Of a DNA stretch of 53,455 bases, positions 52,755 to 53,455 are shown one piece after another. The stretch is taken from assembly GCA_027492585.1 (NCBI GenBank), contig JAPUEK010000074.1:1-53455 (forward strand), in the 5' to 3' direction. Within the stretch, counting starts at the first letter, position 1. Each line of letters begins with the position of its first letter. The stretch comes from Paracoccaceae bacterium. GTDB lineage: Bacteria > Pseudomonadota > Alphaproteobacteria > Rhodobacterales > Rhodobacteraceae. The notes under the pieces were generated by a model. It made no database searches. It worked only from the letters and a program-made list of their open reading frames with translations, and was not told where the DNA came from. A program made the position numbers and the translations under genes.

Positions 52755-53455
52755 TGCACTTCTCCGAAAACCAGCCGCCGGCTGTCGCGGCGGCGTTGCA
52801 GCCAGCCGATCGCGCGGGCGCGCAGGGCGGCGCGGCGGCCTTCCCATTTGCCGGGGTTGTGGACCACATCGGCGCGGTAGAAGGACGGGCAGAGCACCGC
52901 CGCATCCGCCACCTCGCCGCAATTGCCGCAGCCGACACAGGATTGGTCGATGGAGGCCACCGGATCGTCACGCAAAGGATCGTCGAGCCGCTTCAGCGAC
53001 AGCGAGGGGCAGCCCGAGAGCCGGATGCAGGCGTGATCGCCGGTGCAGACCTGCTCATCGACGCCGAAGCGCGGCGCCTCCACCCGGCGGCCTTCCTTGA
53101 TCGCCGCCGCCCGCTGCGGCTTTTCGCGCCGCTGGCGGTTCAGCATACATTCCGAGGAGGCGACGATGACATGCGGACCGGGCGCGTCGGTGGTCAGCGC
53201 CTCGCGGATCGTGTCGCGCATCTTCTTCACGTCATAGGTGCGGTCGATCTGGCGCACCCAGTCGATGCCGATGCCTTTCAGCGCCTTGGAGATCGGGTTC
53301 TTCGTGGATTTCGTCGCATTCTCGGCGCGGGAGGACATCACATCCTGCCCGCCCGTCGCGGCGGAATAGTAATTGTCCACGATGATCGCCACGCCTTCGG
53401 ATTTGTTGAAGGCCATGTTGGTGAAGGAGGAGGAGAGGCCGTTGTGCCAGAAGCC
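52751..53455 (-). CDS. iorA: Indolepyruvate ferredoxin oxidoreductase alpha subunit, C-terminal part (truncated by window)
   Basis: The 3' 234 codons of iorA; the frame is open to the window edge. The TPP-domain end is seen as HNGLSSSFTNMAFNKSEG, followed by VAIIVDNYYSAATGGQDV. A conserved region AMSSECMLNRQRR-like (VASSECMLNRQRREK) follows. The C terminus is a ferredoxin-like domain with CTGDHACIRLSGCP and CVGCGNCGEVADAAVLCP, which should hold two [4Fe-4S] clusters. The missing N-terminal part lies beyond position 53455. Translationally coupled to iorB. Confidence 0.92.
   Translation of the reverse strand, partial: GFWHNGLSSSFTNMAFNKSEGVAIIVDNYYSAATGGQDVMSSRAENATKSTKNPISKALKGIGIDWVRQIDRTYDVKKMRDTIREALTTDAPGPHVIVASSECMLNRQRREKPQRAAAIKEGRRVEAPRFGVDEQVCTGDHACIRLSGCPSLSLKRLDDPLRDDPVASIDQSCVGCGNCGEVADAAVLCPSFYRADVVHNPGKWEGRRAALRARAIGWLQRRRDSRRLVFGEVQ

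Overview
The window looks like a chromosomal segment of a GC-rich alphaproteobacterium, most likely Rhodobacteraceae (the Paracoccus/Rhodobacter/Roseobacter side). The reasons are the GC-rich codon use, a DUF6280-type protein, a DUF3422 protein, a pcm-tolC-(PopZ-like) block, and a dense family of short palindromic intergenic repeats. I judge the family from protein resemblance; no marker rRNA or tRNA is present. About 50 protein genes are supported. I saw no tRNA, rRNA, CRISPR array, prophage or insertion sequence. The first 38 bases are a pure C run, probably a contig-edge artefact.

Layout. 73-8629: a FAD amino-acid oxidase-like gene and an ArgE/M20 deacylase, divergent from a five-gene peptide ABC importer (two ATPases, binding protein, two permeases). 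8743-13228: DUF3422 protein and the proton-translocating transhydrogenase pntAB. 13542-17055: kynureninase (kynU), a secreted GH5-like glycosidase and tryptophan 2,3-dioxygenase (kynA). 17174-25949: L,D-transpeptidase, a class I glutamine-amidotransferase-like hydrolase, DUF305 protein, acyltransferase 3, EamA transporter, class V aminotransferase, MsbA-like ABC exporter and YgfZ. 26087-32629: efp, DUF6280, a PopZ-like acidic protein, TolC, a Pcm-family methyltransferase, a membrane protein and a sugar transferase.

32725-45422 is the most coherent part: two divergent operons for CoA-dependent aerobic anthranilate (2-aminobenzoate) degradation. The minus operon encodes a 2-aminobenzoate-CoA ligase, RidA, thioesterase, cupin, acyl-CoA dehydrogenase, enoyl-CoA hydratase, a MarR regulator, an SDR and the bifunctional 2-aminobenzoyl-CoA monooxygenase/reductase. 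The plus operon encodes enoyl-CoA hydratase, 3-hydroxyacyl-CoA dehydrogenase, thiolase and an unusual kynureninase-like PLP enzyme. 45516-51098 holds an AraC regulator, SDR, styrene/indole monooxygenase, flavin reductase, a second winged-helix regulator and a RutA-like flavin monooxygenase, which I read as an indole oxygenation module. 51216-53455 holds iorB and the 3' part of iorA (indolepyruvate oxidoreductase).

How they fit together (inference): tryptophan (via KynA and KynU) and perhaps indole (via the StyA-like module) converge on anthranilate, which the CoA-dependent pathway degrades. IorAB would take the arylpyruvate branch. A 16-18 bp perfect palindrome (core TTTCAAGCTTGAAA) lies both in the divergent promoter of the anthraniloyl-CoA operons and upstream of kynU, 28 kb away. 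This suggests that one regulator, probably the MarR protein of the cluster, controls both. A kynurenine formamidase gene is not in the window.

At least 15 copies of a 34-nt repeat (core GCCTCCGGCGGGGATATTTG) are scattered between genes, singly or as inverted pairs. Several reach into start codons or ribosome-binding sites.
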